A stretch of DNA of 64,000 nt from Rhizomys pruinosus (Eukaryota > Chordata > Mammalia > Rodentia > Spalacidae), in NCBI GenBank assembly GCA_009823505.1, contig VZQC01006732.1, positions 605,665 to 669,664 of the forward strand. The letters run 5' to 3'. Below are positions 24,299 to 36,083 of this stretch, piece by piece. The position numbers and the translations under genes are program-made. Every line of letters starts with the position of its first letter. The first letter of the stretch is position 1. Below the pieces are notes generated by a model. The model saw only the letters and a list, made by a program, of their open reading frames with translations, was not told the origin of the DNA and ran no database searches.

Positions 24299-24515
24299 AG
24301 TGGAAGGATGGAAAGATGGCTCAGCAATTGAATGTATACTGCTCTTTCAGGGGCCTGGAGTTCAGTGCCTAGAAACTTATGTCATGTGATTCACAACCAG
24401 CTATAACTCTAGCTCCAGGGGATCCAATGCCCTCTACCCATCTCTGTGGACACTGCACTGACATGCACATACCCACATACAGACACATACACATATACAC
24501 ATAATTGTTAGTTAA
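24299..24515 (+). repeat. Older B2 SINE
   Basis: Diverged B2 with 'gatggctcagcaattgaatg', a single 'ctagctccaggggatccaat' block and a CA-rich tail. Next to a younger B2 in the same direction. Confidence 0.65.
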
Positions 24516-24531
24516 TAAATAAACAAATTTG

Positions 24532-24772
24532 GGGCTGGAGAGATGGCCTAGCAGTTAAGAGCACCAACCACTCTTACAGAGGACCCGGGTTCGATCCCCA
24601 GCACCCACATGGTGGCCGAGAACCATCTGAAACTCCAGTTCCAGGAGAACTCCAGTTCCAGGGGAATCCGACACCCTCTTCTGACCTCCGCTGCATTGCA
24701 CGACACAGGTGCACAAACTTGCATGCAGACAGTACATTCATACACATACAGAAATAAATAAAATTAATTAAA
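24532..24772 (+). repeat. Young B2 SINE, duplicated subtype
   Basis: Complete B2 from 'ggggctggagagatggccta' to its A/T tail, flanked by copies of AATAAACAAATTT. It landed in the tail of the older B2 just to the left. Confidence 0.92.
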
Positions 24773-25238
24773 AAAATAAACAAATTTAATGGGGTTCTTA
24801 ATACTGAATATAAATTGTTTATCTGAAAATAAGAAATAAGCCATAAAATGTCCCCCTGAAACTCATTAACTATGCTACACTACTAGGATGGGCTATGCCT
24901 CTCACCAGAATCCAGGCTGCTGCCAGAAGGCCTGAAGTTTGTCTAGACCAGGTTATCTAGGAAACTAGTTCAGACAAAGCAATAATTATGACTTCCAAGA
25001 CAGCTACCCAGAAAAAAGCATAGGGTTTTTCTACCAAAAGCAAAAAACTTCTAAAAGTCCATGTATGTTAATATTCTCTTGTTAAAATCAGAACTCAAAG
25101 AGACATTAAATCTATATGTAGGCACCAACAAGCACGGGCAAGCATTGCAAAATCTACAAAGACACATTGCACAACTGCCTTCTGATGTGACTCCTCATAG
25201 CTCCCTGTGACGTCATTAATATCCCCAATTTACAGAAA

Positions 25239-25374
25239 ATTACCAAGTTTGCAAAGTCCATATTTCAAACTTTCTTTTTAAGGAAACCTTCATTCATTCA
25301 TTCATTTATTCATTTGTGGGGGCTGCATGTCTTAGCATGCATGTGGAGGTCAGAGGACAACTCGGTAGTTGCTT
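25239..25374 (+). repeat. Left arm of inverted duplication
   Basis: Near-identical to the reverse complement of 26376-26518 over about 136 nt. The shared part holds non-SINE sequence ('gcaaagtccatatttcaaac', 'tttctttttaaggaaacctt'), a CATT-type simple repeat that differs in length, and the 3' end of a B3-like SINE ('gcatgcatgtggaggtcaga'). Confidence 0.88.
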
Positions 25375-26119
25375 TACTGGCTCTCCTACCTATGAATAAC
25401 AAATATCCAGAAAATCACAAAATGGAGGAGCTGGTCCTGGGGTTTATCCTCAGTTTTAGGTGTCTTCAATTTCAGAGTGGGGCTCCTTCACAAGTCTCTA
25501 TTACATGGAATTTCTGACTCTCAACACCAAGTAAATAATAATGATGTTGCATTCAAACTTATGTCTCGAAACAAGGAAAAACAGTACAAATGAGAGAAAG
25601 TGGTTCTGTTAAAGGAATTTCTTAATTTGAGGGAGAAACTTGAGCCTTGGCATCTTCTACTAAAGTCCACTTCTGTAACCTGGTTCTGTATTTTATGAGG
25701 ATGTGAGGATGTCTGCCCATGCACCAGACATATGAGAGAGTGCAAGAGACAAGTAACAGTCCCCACCAGTGCAGCTTACAACCTAGAAGTCACAGGACCA
25801 AGCGAGTAATGGAGAAGCAGCAACTGCCCACAGATGCATGTGCTGTATGTGTCTTCTGGGGGCTGACACAGTAGTGGTGCAGGTCAGAAGGGGTCCCCCA
25901 AAGAAGGCTTTAAGTCAGGCAGTTGGATGCACAGGTGCATGGCAACTCTGAAGAAGCAAAGTGAGAGAGGTGTTGTGCAGGACAATCACAGCTTTCTTGT
26001 CAGAATGAAGACTGGCTTGCTGGGATGATCAGTTAAGTTGCTAATGCTGGAGGCGAGGAGGAAAATGCTTGTGATGGTGACATGGAGAGGATGGCAGCCA
26101 CCGAGAAAGACCTGGATTT

Positions 26120-26440
26120 AAGGCATGTTTGAGGGCTAGGAAGATAGCTCAGTGTGTAAAAGTGCTGGTTGCCTAAGCAGTACAAGACCCCAGTACAATT
26201 CAGCAAGCCCTCAAGCCCTCATACAAAGCAGATGCAGCGGTAGGAATCTGTCACTCCAGCACTCCTACTGCCAGAAGGAGGGCGGAGCAGGAGAAGGGGG
26301 GAAGCTCATGGGCCAGCCAGTGTGCAGGACAGAGAGGGACAAGAGAGCTCCTGGATCAGCAAGGCTGAGAACAGGAAGCAACTGCCAAGTTGTCCTCTGA
26401 CCTCCACATGCATGCTAAGACATGCAGCCCCCACAAATGA
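26120..26440 (+). repeat. B3-like SINE
   Basis: tRNA-type head ('ggctaggaagatagctcagt'), B-box-like 'acaagaccccagtacaattc', long body, and 'gttgtcctctgacctccaca' near the 3' end, followed by a GAAT/GGAA simple repeat. Confidence 0.6.
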
Positions 26441-26518
26441 TAGAATGAAGGAATGAAGGAAGGAAGGAAGGTTTCCTTAAAAAGAAAGTTTGAAATATGG
26501 ACTTTGCAACTTGGTAAT
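26376..26518 (-). repeat. Right arm of inverted duplication
   Basis: The partner of 25239-25374, about 1.0 kb away. It contains the 3' end of the B3-like SINE at 26120-26440 plus about 75 bp beyond it. Because both SINE and flank are shared, this is a copied segment and not two separate insertions. Confidence 0.88.
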
Positions 26519-26711
26519 AGGCTAAATATAAGTAGAGGGGTGGTTTAACAGAAAGCTCCCGGATTCTGTAATTTCACACTTCACCTATATCTGTAAGTTC
26601 CCATCTTCCCCTCATCATGATGGCAAAGCATATGAGTCAGTGGTATTTGGGGACATTTTTGGATAACAATGTCATTTCCATTTTTAACTTTTTCCCTTGG
26701 TAATCAAAAAG

Positions 26712-26924
26712 GACAACTTACTGTGGAAGAACCTAAATTCCTTGATTTTTGAAGTGAGGACTGAAGTACAACTCATCATCTTTGCTGAGAGCAGTGGTTA
26801 CAGTGCATATAGCAAAGGAGCAATTTCCATACAAGATGTGAATGAGAATTCTCCACACTTTGAGCAAAGTGTTTACCGGGCATCCGTGTCTGAGGACCAA
26901 CTCTACAATGCTCGTGTCATGCAG
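26712..26924 (+). CDS. Dchs2: Dchs2 exon b, carries a +1 frameshift
   Basis: The acceptor is TCAAAAAG and the donor CAG|gtaaca. Joined to the previous exon it reads GQLTVEEPKFLDF and then hits TGA, because the T run at 26746-26750 has five Ts where four would keep the frame. After that run the expected sequence continues as EVRTEVQLIIFAESSGYSAY, reaches the calcium-binding linker QDVNENSP, and starts the next repeat with HFEQSVYRASVSEDQ. Length is 213 nt; 212 nt would fit the flanking phases (1 in, 0 out). So the exon is clearly cadherin, but as written it does not translate through. Possible causes are a homopolymer sequencing error, a polymorphism, or a real loss-of-function mutation. The other six exons show no frameshift or in-frame stop. 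An AG at 26753-26754 could act as an in-frame internal acceptor. Confidence 0.8.
26746..26750 (+). other. T5 homopolymer causing frameshift in Dchs2 exon b
   Basis: Five T residues stand between CTTGA and GAAGTGAGG. Four Ts give a reading of LDFEVR that matches the cadherin strand pattern on both sides; five give LDF followed by TGA. Homopolymers are the commonest indel error site in long reads, so an error is quite possible. Confidence 0.8.
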
Positions 26925-26931
26925 GTAACAG

Positions 26932-26933
<2 letters not shown>

Positions 26934-26977
<44 letters not shown>
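26934..26977 (+). repeat. (GT)n microsatellite just after the exon b donor
   Basis: About 22 GT units start roughly 10 nt after the splice donor of Dchs2 exon b (gtaacagaa then GT repeat). Confidence 0.95.
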
Positions 26978-26979
<2 letters not shown>

Positions 26980-27836
26980 ATCATACTAATCAATATATGT
27001 CAAAGTCTCTCTGGCCTGTGCCCAATGCACAAACTCACTTTCAAATGTGTCCAGGGCATGTACAATGTTTAATGAGCTAGATAAAACTTTAGGTTGAAGG
27101 GAATCTGGAATTTCTTCATTTACTCTTTATTCATTCTGCACTTGGTTCCTGGCCACCTGCTTTCTCTAGCCACTCTATGAACATAACAGAGACTGTGGGA
27201 CACCCGCACACAAAAAAATGGCTACCCTTAAAATGCATGTCGTTTGGCTGGAGGTTGGAAATATAAGTATAAAATTCAATGCCATAGAGTTGATGTTATA
27301 ATAGAAGTGTGAATTTTGTGTCAGGTGAGGGGAGACACACACCTCTTCCTGGAAGAAAAGGGCAGTGCTCCACAGAACAGTGTTTGCACTGGGACTTGAA
27401 AGGTGAGCAGGCATAGAACCGCCATTTTCAGAACTAGCCTCATCCCGGTAACAAGCTCCATGCCATGAATAAGAGAATGAATTCACGAGGCAGTCGTGTT
27501 CTACCTCAAATATACACCCTTCCTTGGGAGTTCCTCTACCTGCTTTGAACTAGTACCCAGTCTTCCCTTTCCCTTCACCATTGAACTGAGTCTTTGCAGT
27601 CATGAAGGTGGGTATACAAAGACCCCAAACAGTCTGCTCATCCAGAAATGACATCCTGATAATGTTAACTGTGAGGTGGGATAGTCCCTTTGTGTTTGAA
27701 ATGCTGCTGCTGCTGCTGCTATCCACCCTCGTCATTAGTACATCTTGGGTTTTCTCTCTAGGCTGGGTGGAGCTAGACATTTGCATTACCATCTGCATAT
27801 TCTGAAGTAGATGGCCAGTTGTCCTTTCTTGTGCAG

Positions 27837-28047
27837 TGTGGGAAAACTTAGTTAGAATGGGTTGGGCTCTAAGCCAATGGTACCTCCCTGGCCACACCCA
27901 TGGGGTGGGGGGTAGTGACAAATTGAGTCATGATGGATATTTAAGCAGACATGTTGGAATAAAATCTCTCTCTGCATTTGAACCTCAACCTGCCTACACG
28001 TGGTGTGCTTTCCTGCGCGGGCTTCCCACATGGGTCGTCCTAGGATT
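27837..28047 (+). mobile_element. Short LTR with proline-like primer-binding site (ERV1-type remnant)
   Basis: A 194-bp unit starts TGTGGGAA and ends TTCCCACA, the TG...CA inverted ends of a retroviral LTR. Inside are TATTTAAG (TATA-like) and AATAAA about 20 nt later. Right after it, TGGGTCGTCCTAGGATT resembles a proline tRNA primer-binding site with a small deletion. No matching 3' LTR and no retroviral frame were found, and no target duplication is clear. It is a worn fragment. Confidence 0.45.
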
Positions 28048-29751
28048 AAGTGGGCCCCACCACAAATCCCGGTGGCAACCCCACAGTGCGGCTGTCCTTA
28101 CTTCGAGTCCAAATCCTGTTACCTATGATCACCTCTGATGGCGGGGCCCAGTAGAGCCGTTTTAAAAGTATCAGCTCTGTGCTCTTCATCCTCAAGCAAA
28201 AGCAAGAGAGCCAGGGTCCCCTCAGGCCCTGTTGCAGATTCATTTAGTGTTACAGTAGGCTAGCTGCTCTAGCTACCAGCCTGTGAAGAAGCGCTGTGCC
28301 TGTAGCAAAGACTGGGCTGTCAAAGAGGGTGAGGAAATCCATTTCTGGTCTCTGGCGTCACTGCACAATGACTCTTTTGGGTGGAATGGCAGGTGCTCCC
28401 AGTGCCACTTAGTCACAAGAAGATCCCTGCTCTGGACCCCACAACATACACTTTGCTGTTGTACATGCTAACGTGAGACATCCAGACCAATGAGTGTGGA
28501 ATTGGTATGAGGGACAACACCTTCAGAGCCCAGATACACTAAGTGGAGACAGCCTGGTCCAGAAAACTTCTAGAAGGCAGAATCAGTGACAAATTAAATG
28601 AACCCCACTCTTTCAATTTTCATATTATTTAATTCCCAGAAAGTGAGTGCTTCCATTTCAGAAAGCTGGAGATGGAGACAGGTCAGGTGGACACTACCTG
28701 AGTGGCTCTTTCTTATTTGTTTTGCATTTTTATTTTAGGGGGTATTTGGTTAGATATTTGCTGCTTTTGGGCACTCACTGTACATCAACTTTTTTTTCTT
28801 ATAGCCTCACAAATTTCTCTGAAGGACTGGACCTCCTCTGAGGGCTAAGGAATTGGCAAGATTGTTGGCATACTGATCCATCTCTCTCACTTGCCCAACT
28901 GAAGGCACTGGGCCTGCGCTTGCCCACCCTTTAAGATCAGTGCTAATACCATTCTGTGGAACACTGCATTTTTTTTCTTCCAGAAAGAGGTGTCTGTCTC
29001 CCCTTCTCTCTCATGGCATTAAATGTGCAATCCCATTAAAATATCAACTATATGACATTGAATTGCATACTTATATTCTATCCTCCAGCTAAATTACATA
29101 TATATTTATGGCTAGTCTTTTTTTTTTAATCCCACAGTCTTAATGTTCACATAGTCCCCAGAGGAAGCAGATGGCTGGGAACCAAACACAGAAAGAAAAA
29201 CAAAGATTGAATGCAGAAATCTCAGATTTCCTTCAATCTAAGGTCTCATCCATTCAGTCACACAGTGATCTGGGTCTGAGACAGACCTTCTTTCCCAGGA
29301 AGTTGATTTTTAGGTGAAGAGAGAGGCCAAGTAGAACTTATTCCCCTTTCTGGTGAAAACTCAAGCTGGGGTCCTCAGAGTTGCTACTTTCCTTATGTTT
29401 ACCAGGGCACCATCACTCTGACACATTCTTTTTGGGTGAAGTTATCTTAGTGGACATGCATTGCTAGCAGTGTACTAACACTGAAGTTCTGATCCCCACC
29501 CAGGGAAGCCCATTCTCTGTAACATGTTTAAGTATTCAGCCTCAGGACATGGTGGACCTTATCTGTCCCCTCTTGGAAACTAGTTTCTCTTTCTGATGAT
29601 CTGAAAGAACGCTGCTGCTGTTGCTGCCTTTCTGTACACATAGCTGACTGGGATTCCCTCCTGATGGGGTTCTGCATGTTCTTTGTGGTCCTCAACATCC
29701 CGGAGAGCTCTGGCAGCAGTGTGAAGCATGGATTGAGAAGGGAGGAATCAG

Positions 29752-29990
29752 GGTTGGAGAGATGGCCTAGCGGTTAAGAGCGCCAACCGCTCTTACAGAG
29801 GACCTGGGTTCGATCCCCAGCACCCACATGGTGACCGAGAACCGTCTGAAACTCAATTCCAGGAGAACTCCAGTTCCAGGGGAATCCGACACCCTCTTCT
29901 GACCTCCGCCATTACACGACACGGGTGCACAAACTTGCATGCAGACAGTACATTCATACACATACAGAAATAATAAATAAAATTTTAAAA
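29752..29990 (+). repeat. Young B2 SINE, duplicated subtype
   Basis: Starts 'gggttggagagatggcctag', has CpG-rich head, the AACTCAATTCCAGGAG / AACTCCAGTTCCAGGGG pair, and a 3' tail. Flanks share 'gagaagggag'. Confidence 0.9.
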
Positions 29991-30370
29991 AAGGAGAAGG
30001 GAGAAATTAGAAACAACCCCACTAGGGCACTAGTACAAGGAAGATGAGCTCACCAGAGTCCCAGGAGATATAAAAATGGGAATTAAAACAGTTTCATAAT
30101 TCTTCAACTTGTTAAACCAAATCTTGACTCCAATGATATAAGTGTTTTAGTGACTGAATTTTAATTCCAAACAACCCTCCAACATATCTCAATAGAAAAT
30201 GATATGAAACTTTATTCTAGTATCTAAAATATATGATATATTATACATGATATATGATATAATATGTATTATGTGTGTGATATAAACTTTTATTCTGGGA
30301 TTCAGGATCTAAGTTTATTAGCACTAAGTCTAGGCTTTGACTAACTTTTTAAAGGTCCCTTTCAGGGCCA

Positions 30371-30562
30371 ACTGATCATGGTGGCACACACCTTTGATCT
30401 CAGCACTTGGGAGGCAGAGGCCCATGAACCTCTGTGAGTTCCATACCTACCTGGTCTGAGTTCCATACTACCTGGTCTACATATCAAGTTCCAGGCTACT
30501 TGGGGCAAACTAGAGACCTTATCTCAAAAGCAAAAACAAACAAACAAACAAACAAACAAACG
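30371..30562 (+). repeat. B1 SINE with internal duplication and (CAAA)n tail
   Basis: B1 from 'ctgatcatggtggcacacac' to 'ccttatctcaaaagcaaaaa'. The segment 'gagttccatacctacctggtct' type occurs twice (about 30437-30457 and 30458-30479), a local duplication of some 20 bp. The tail has grown into about seven CAAA units. Confidence 0.72.
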
Positions 30563-30655
30563 GTCCCTTGAGGTAAAACTTTAATATAGAATTTAAAAAC
30601 CTCACACCGGTCTATTTTATAGGCACTGCTTTAAGTAAATAAGAAAGAGCAAAGG

Positions 30656-30960
30656 AAGGGCTTGGAGGATCGCTCAATAGATCAAGCCCTTTGGAAGGTG
30701 AGGGTGCGGGCTTAGGTCCTTAGAGCCTACATTAAAGCCTGATGGGAGCGAAGGCCTCCGTAGAATCCCAGCCTTCGGGAGGTGGAAACGGGACTCCCGG
30801 CAGGTTGGCCAGCTAGGTCAGTTGACTTGGGGATCCCTAGGTTCTGGCAGTGACCCTGCCTCAATAAATAACATGGAAAGACAATGGAGAGAGACACTCA
30901 ATGTAAACATGTACAAATATATGCATATGTAAAAAGAAAAAAAAAGACAAATAAAAATCG
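30656..30960 (+). repeat. B3-like SINE
   Basis: tRNA-type head 'gggcttggaggatcgctcaa', then 'gaatcccagccttcgggagg' and 'gcagtgaccctgcctcaata'. Diverged. Confidence 0.5.
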
Positions 30961-31334
30961 CCACTCAGTCTGTAGAAACTTCCTGTAGTGTTCACTTCCC
31001 CTTCTGGAGCCGGGATGAATCCGTGGCCAGAACTAGAAATCCAATCAAATGAACTCGATGTTCCCAGTAACTTGGCCTGTTGCACATAACTGTAGCTTAC
31101 AATATCTGAGTACTATCTGGGAATCCTTAGATGAACATGCAGAGAATTTCTCTCCCTTTGTCCAATTTATTATAAAGTCAAATGGAAGTTTCAGGTGCAT
31201 GTTGGTATCATGTTTAGTATTCTTTTAATGCATTTGATCATTTGTTGTTCATTTATAACACATTTCTCTGAAAAGCAAGCTTAGCTCATATTTCAGGTTG
31301 AATCTTTTCCAATGGAAGTGTTGGTTTCTCACAG

Positions 31335-31486
31335 GTTTTTGCTACTGACTTGGATGGGGGCTTGAATGGCCTGATCCAGTATTCCATTGTCTCTGGCAAC
31401 CAAGCAGAAGCCTTCCAGATTGACTCACAGAGTGGTGTGATAACAACATCTGCCGTCTTGGACTACGAGTCTACCAGATCCTACAG
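31335..31486 (+). CDS. Dchs2: Dchs2 exon c
   Basis: This 152-nt exon has a good acceptor (GGTTTCTCACAG) and a consensus donor (CTACAG|gtgagt), phase 0 in and phase 2 out. It reads VFATDLDGGLNGLIQYS, then the SGN strand, then FQIDSQSGVITTS and LDYEST. These are the standard landmarks of an EC repeat: the (A/T)TDxDxGxN calcium motif, the FxIDxxSGxI turn, and the LDxE motif. It continues the repeat begun at the end of the previous exon with SVSEDQLYNARVMQ. All calcium ligands expected in this part appear to be kept. The 5' intron is 4.4 kb and the 3' intron 14.2 kb. Confidence 0.85.
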
Positions 31487-34400
31487 GTGAGTTCAGGTCC
31501 ATGCCTCTTACAGTGGCTGCTCTACGTGTTTCCTTCCAATACTATTGCTTTGGCTCAGCTTTCAGTGCAAGCTAAGCAGTAGGTCGTGCTTTTGCTTTTG
31601 GACCAGCTTATGATCATCCTTGGGACACATTAAAATAGTCTTAGAAATTATTTTCTGTTCAGAAAAAGTGATTAAACTAGTTCTGAAATTTGATGTATTT
31701 GTGGCCCTGTTAAATACCAAATGAGAGACATTTAAATGACAGTGTTTGTGAAAGGTCTATTGAACTACAGTGCCACTGTGTGGTGTTACTGCTTTTATAA
31801 AAAATAAAGACTGAATGACATTTTTTTTTAATTCTTTATTCTTTTGTGTATGAAAGCACAGTCCTGTCATCAGGGTTCTTACTGTGGTACTATATTCTAA
31901 CAAAAATGATCTTATTAAAAGCACATGTTCAACATTTCAAACTTTTGCTTTGAATCCAAGGGATGCCCAGGCATGCCAGACTTCTATGAAGGAGAGAATA
32001 ACAGTGTTGCATGTCTCGTAGGTATTTTAAGGAATACATCTTACAAAAGTCTAGACTTGCATATGCAGATATTTATGGCTATTCACTCTGTTAAAAATAA
32101 AGGATTCTAAGAAATTTGAAATGGCCCTGAGTAGATATTCTTTGAAGAATGACGGCACAGTCCTTCCCTAGAATACCATGAAATAAATGGAATTTTAAAA
32201 AAGGGTCTATTTGTGTTTCCTAATAGGACAGATCTCTAGAACATGTGAATACATTACAGGGTGAGGGTCACACGTTTCCAGGTCCTTGGCCTCTTATTCA
32301 AGGAATTGAAATAAGAGCCCACTTAGATTTGCAAGAGTCCCAAGGAAACTAAAGTAAAGAGATAGGAAATATCAGAATATGTTGCAAGAGGGCCTTATTT
32401 ATGGTACCCAAGGGTCTGGATTATTACATGGGGCTTCTTTTCATGAGGATCAATAGAAAGAGAGTTTGATTCTAAAAGAGCTTAGTGAGATCAGCTCTCT
32501 GTTTTGATTGATAGGTTAGGTCACATGAACATTTTTCTACAATACATGCCCCTTCCCATAATGCATCTGATTTTAATCATATGCATACCCACTTATAGCT
32601 ATAAGCTTATGCAAATATGGGATTCTCCCTAAAAGTTAATATGAAGACAGTTTTGTCTTACTGTACATGCACCTAAAAGCAGTTCAGACTGGATTGACCC
32701 TTCTATTCTTTGTACCTTGATTCATTTGGGACTATATTTGAATAGCAGCTGTCTTCATTTGATTGATGTGAGGGGAGAAGAATTTTATCCCATTGTCTAA
32801 AGAGGAGTGTATATGTAACCCAATCCAGGTGGGGGTCTGAAGTTGCTAGTTGCATAGTTTGGAGAGGGATGTATGTGCATCATACACGCTGGTAAAGAAG
32901 CGAGGCTGCCAAGTGCATTATTCAAAGAGGATTGTGCACATAACCCAAACCAAGTATAGTCCAGATGTCTAAGTTATTCTCTGTGTTTGTTTATCTCCAC
33001 TACATGATAGAAGTAACAGAGAACATCATAGTGTTTATACATCATGTCCATGTATAAAATAGGCACATTCTTTTGATAAAAATACTTCTCAGAAAAACTG
33101 TTAGCCTTGATTGTCTTTGGAGAGACAGTAGGACAGCCTGTGGTCAAAGGGAGGTTTGCCTTTCTTATTATACATTTCAGTTTGATTTATATTTGTATTG
33201 TATTTTTTTCTAAAACATGTTACAGTAGTCACTCTTACCTATGGGGATGTGTTCCAAGGTTCCTAGTGAAGATCTGAATCTTAGAATTGAGCCCTCTGTA
33301 CACTATTCTTTTCCTAAATGCCCCGTAGCATGGCTACAGAACAAGAGTTGATCTCTCCTTCCAGGTTTTATGCCCAGGAGCTCTTTTATATCAGCAGTCT
33401 TGTGCTTTGGGATAACTAATAAGTAAAGCAAGGTTCACCTTCCCACAAACACTGCTACACCACAGTAGTATATGACAACTGAGGTGGCTACTAAGTAACT
33501 AAAGGGTAGGGTACATATATAGTGTGGATACACTGGACAGAGGGACAGTCCCATCCAGGTAAGGACAGAATATACCAGTGTGAGGTGTCATCAAGCTACT
33601 AAGAACTGTAGGCTATTTAAAACATTGTTAATTTCTTTTTTCTTTTTTTATTATTTTATTTGTTTATTTTTAAGGGATTCTACAATATAATAACACAGTT
33701 GTTTGCAGATAACATTGATGTTACTCAGTTTGTCATACAATTAGGTAATTGGTGCATTTTGCAAGTATCTATGTCCAAATTTTGAACAACCCAAGGTACT
33801 CATAGTCCAGTTGGAGAAGCTTGTATGCACAGGCATGTTGATCAATTAGGAGTCCAGACTATATTCCTGTAGTCTCATGATTCACCCCTATCTCTCCACA
33901 GCCCTTACATTCTACCACGCCTCCTCTTCCGCAGTTTGTTCCCTGGGCTTTGGGAAAGGGGCACAAGTGGGTGAGAAGAAAACAGCCTACTTTCTTTGGA
34001 GTTGTCATTTTGGACTCTAGTCTGTTCAGGTTGTTTCCCTTCATGGGTTGACAGCTTTTCCAGTGATACCCTTTTTAGTCATACTAACAAAGCACAAGCT
34101 ATTGGATGTACAGGCATTTAAGCAGTACCAATTATTATGTCAAGCTAAGCTGTGAGCATAGACACAGATGCTTGGATGGTATGCTAATCCGCAAACTGTG
34201 GTTTCTCTATAAAGGGTGACAAGTTCTTATTGTGGCTTATAACATCTCCTAACCACTAGAGGACATAAGCTTGTGGCATCCACTGTGAGTTATTCCTCCA
34301 AGGAGAGAGCTAATAGCCAATTAGATTTGGATATATATATACACTTGGCTGCCACTGTTGCACAGTATCTCCAGACTGTTGAGGTGTAGCTGATACTGAC

Positions 34401-34813
34401 GGAGGAGTCTTGCTTGTCTCAGGGAGACCAATATTTTGCTGTATTGCTTTAGTGGCCTTTGGTAATGCTCTCTGGCATTTCAGAGGCCAGTTGTACGCTA
34501 GCAAGTGACATCTCAACTTTTTTTCATGCTCACATCAGGTCTTCGACAACAGGGACTTACTCCCTTTCTCCTTGCATTGTTAATTCCTACAGTTTTTTTA
34601 TTTAATAAACTTTTGGATGGTGATTGACCATGGGTAGTTAAAACTTTACAAAGTAAAACCACGGATATTTGGTGGCTACTGTTTCTTTAATCCTTGTAAC
34701 TATTTCACAAGGAAGTTAAGGTAGATATTTCATTGATTGGCCAGTAACACAAATTGCATACGGTGGTATACTCTGGGTTGCAACACTTGTTAGAGACAAA
34801 ACTTCAACTTATG

Positions 34814-35035
34814 GGGCTGGAGAGAGGGCTCAGAGGTAAAGAGTACTGACTGCTCCTGTGAAGGACACAGGTTCAATTCCCAGCACCCATATGGTGGCTA
34901 ACGATTGTCTGTAGCTCCAGTTCCAAGGGATCCAATGCCTTCTTCTGACCTCCACCAGCACTGCACAGCACAGGTGCAGTTACACACTTGCAGGCAATAC
35001 ACTCATACATAAAAGTAAAAATAAAATAATAAATA
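34814..35035 (+). repeat. B2 SINE
   Basis: Complete B2 from 'ggggctggagagagggctca' to an A/T-rich tail with a single 'gctccagttccaagggatcc' block. Confidence 0.87.
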
Positions 35036-36083
35036 AATATATTAAAATTCAACTTACTCTCAGTTACTCTGATCCCCAATCATGCTATCCCTACTAGTCA
35101 AGGTACAGAACAGACCTCGTGTGCAAGGAAAAATAAATCAGGTACACAAACCAATGTCAATATTTGAGGCTACTGTCAGGTATTTTTTTTAAGAAAAGTA
35201 TTTGTTTGATTAAGCAACAAGAGATGGTTAAAATGGGATATGTTATTAAGTGGATTGGATTAATTAACTGCTGAAAACCCTTCCAACTCTGAAAGTTTGA
35301 TTTTGTTATTTTTTATTTAATACACTTTAGAATATAACTTCAAAGGTGTGTTTAAAAATTTAAAACCTTACCCTACATTAGCTATTAGGAAATATTATAT
35401 AATATTTTAATGTCATTTCTAAAATTGTTATACTTAATATAGGACTATGTTAAAAACTGTTCTTGCCCATTGCTTCTGTAGTAATTTAAGCATGAAATAT
35501 TTCCCCCTCCACAGGTGACTATAGGTAAATCTCTGCTCAAGGGGTATTTCAGTGATTAAAATTCAGAGATTATTGACACTCTGTTAGGTTCCAGGAACTA
35601 AGCACTTTCTGTTGTAGAATTCTTACTCAGTGAAGCCTAATTAGTAATTAACTCTAATGCCTTTCAACTTTTTCCTATTTGCATCATGTTCCCAAAATTT
35701 AAATTAGTTCTAATATTTAAAAATGCCTTTCTCCAAGTTGACTGCCTTCCAGTTACCATAGAGATACACACAAACAACCACACACATGCACACATCCGTA
35801 CACACGTACACACACACATGCACAGTCGCTATCCAGAATCACTGAAGCAAAGAAGTGTTTTTAAACTTCCTACCTCTTAGAGTTTCTCTGTACCACTTCA
35901 AAGCTGTGGATTGCATTTTTCTGTAGTGATAAAACATGAGGTGTGATAATATGGTCTGTTGTTCCTTCAGGGAGCTTTTGCTTTCAGCTTTCCTCACTTT
36001 TGATGCATTGCTATTTTATCTCATTGAGGAAAATATTCCACCTCTTTCCTTTACTAGATCAAGGAGTAAAAGTGGTATCAGTT

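Larger units (their letters stand above)
21679..26711 (+). other. Dchs2 intron a-b
   Basis: This 5.0-kb intron has SINEs at 22346-24772 and the inverted duplication at 25239-26518. The stretch 22448-22900 is AT-rich and resembles an old antisense L1 5' region, but too weakly to name. I see nothing in about 21680-22340. Confidence 0.75.
26925..31334 (+). other. Dchs2 intron b-c
   Basis: This 4.4-kb intron starts with a GT microsatellite and contains a short LTR, a B2, a B1 and a B3-like SINE. A CTG run of five to six units lies near 27702-27722. I see nothing nameable in 28100-29740 or in 30960-31330. Confidence 0.75.

Noticed and set aside
26697..27080. A 127-residue frame through exon b into the GT repeat
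   Set aside because: Its start (MVIKKDNLLWKN) reads the shifted frame before the T5 run, and its end (VCVCV) is the microsatellite.
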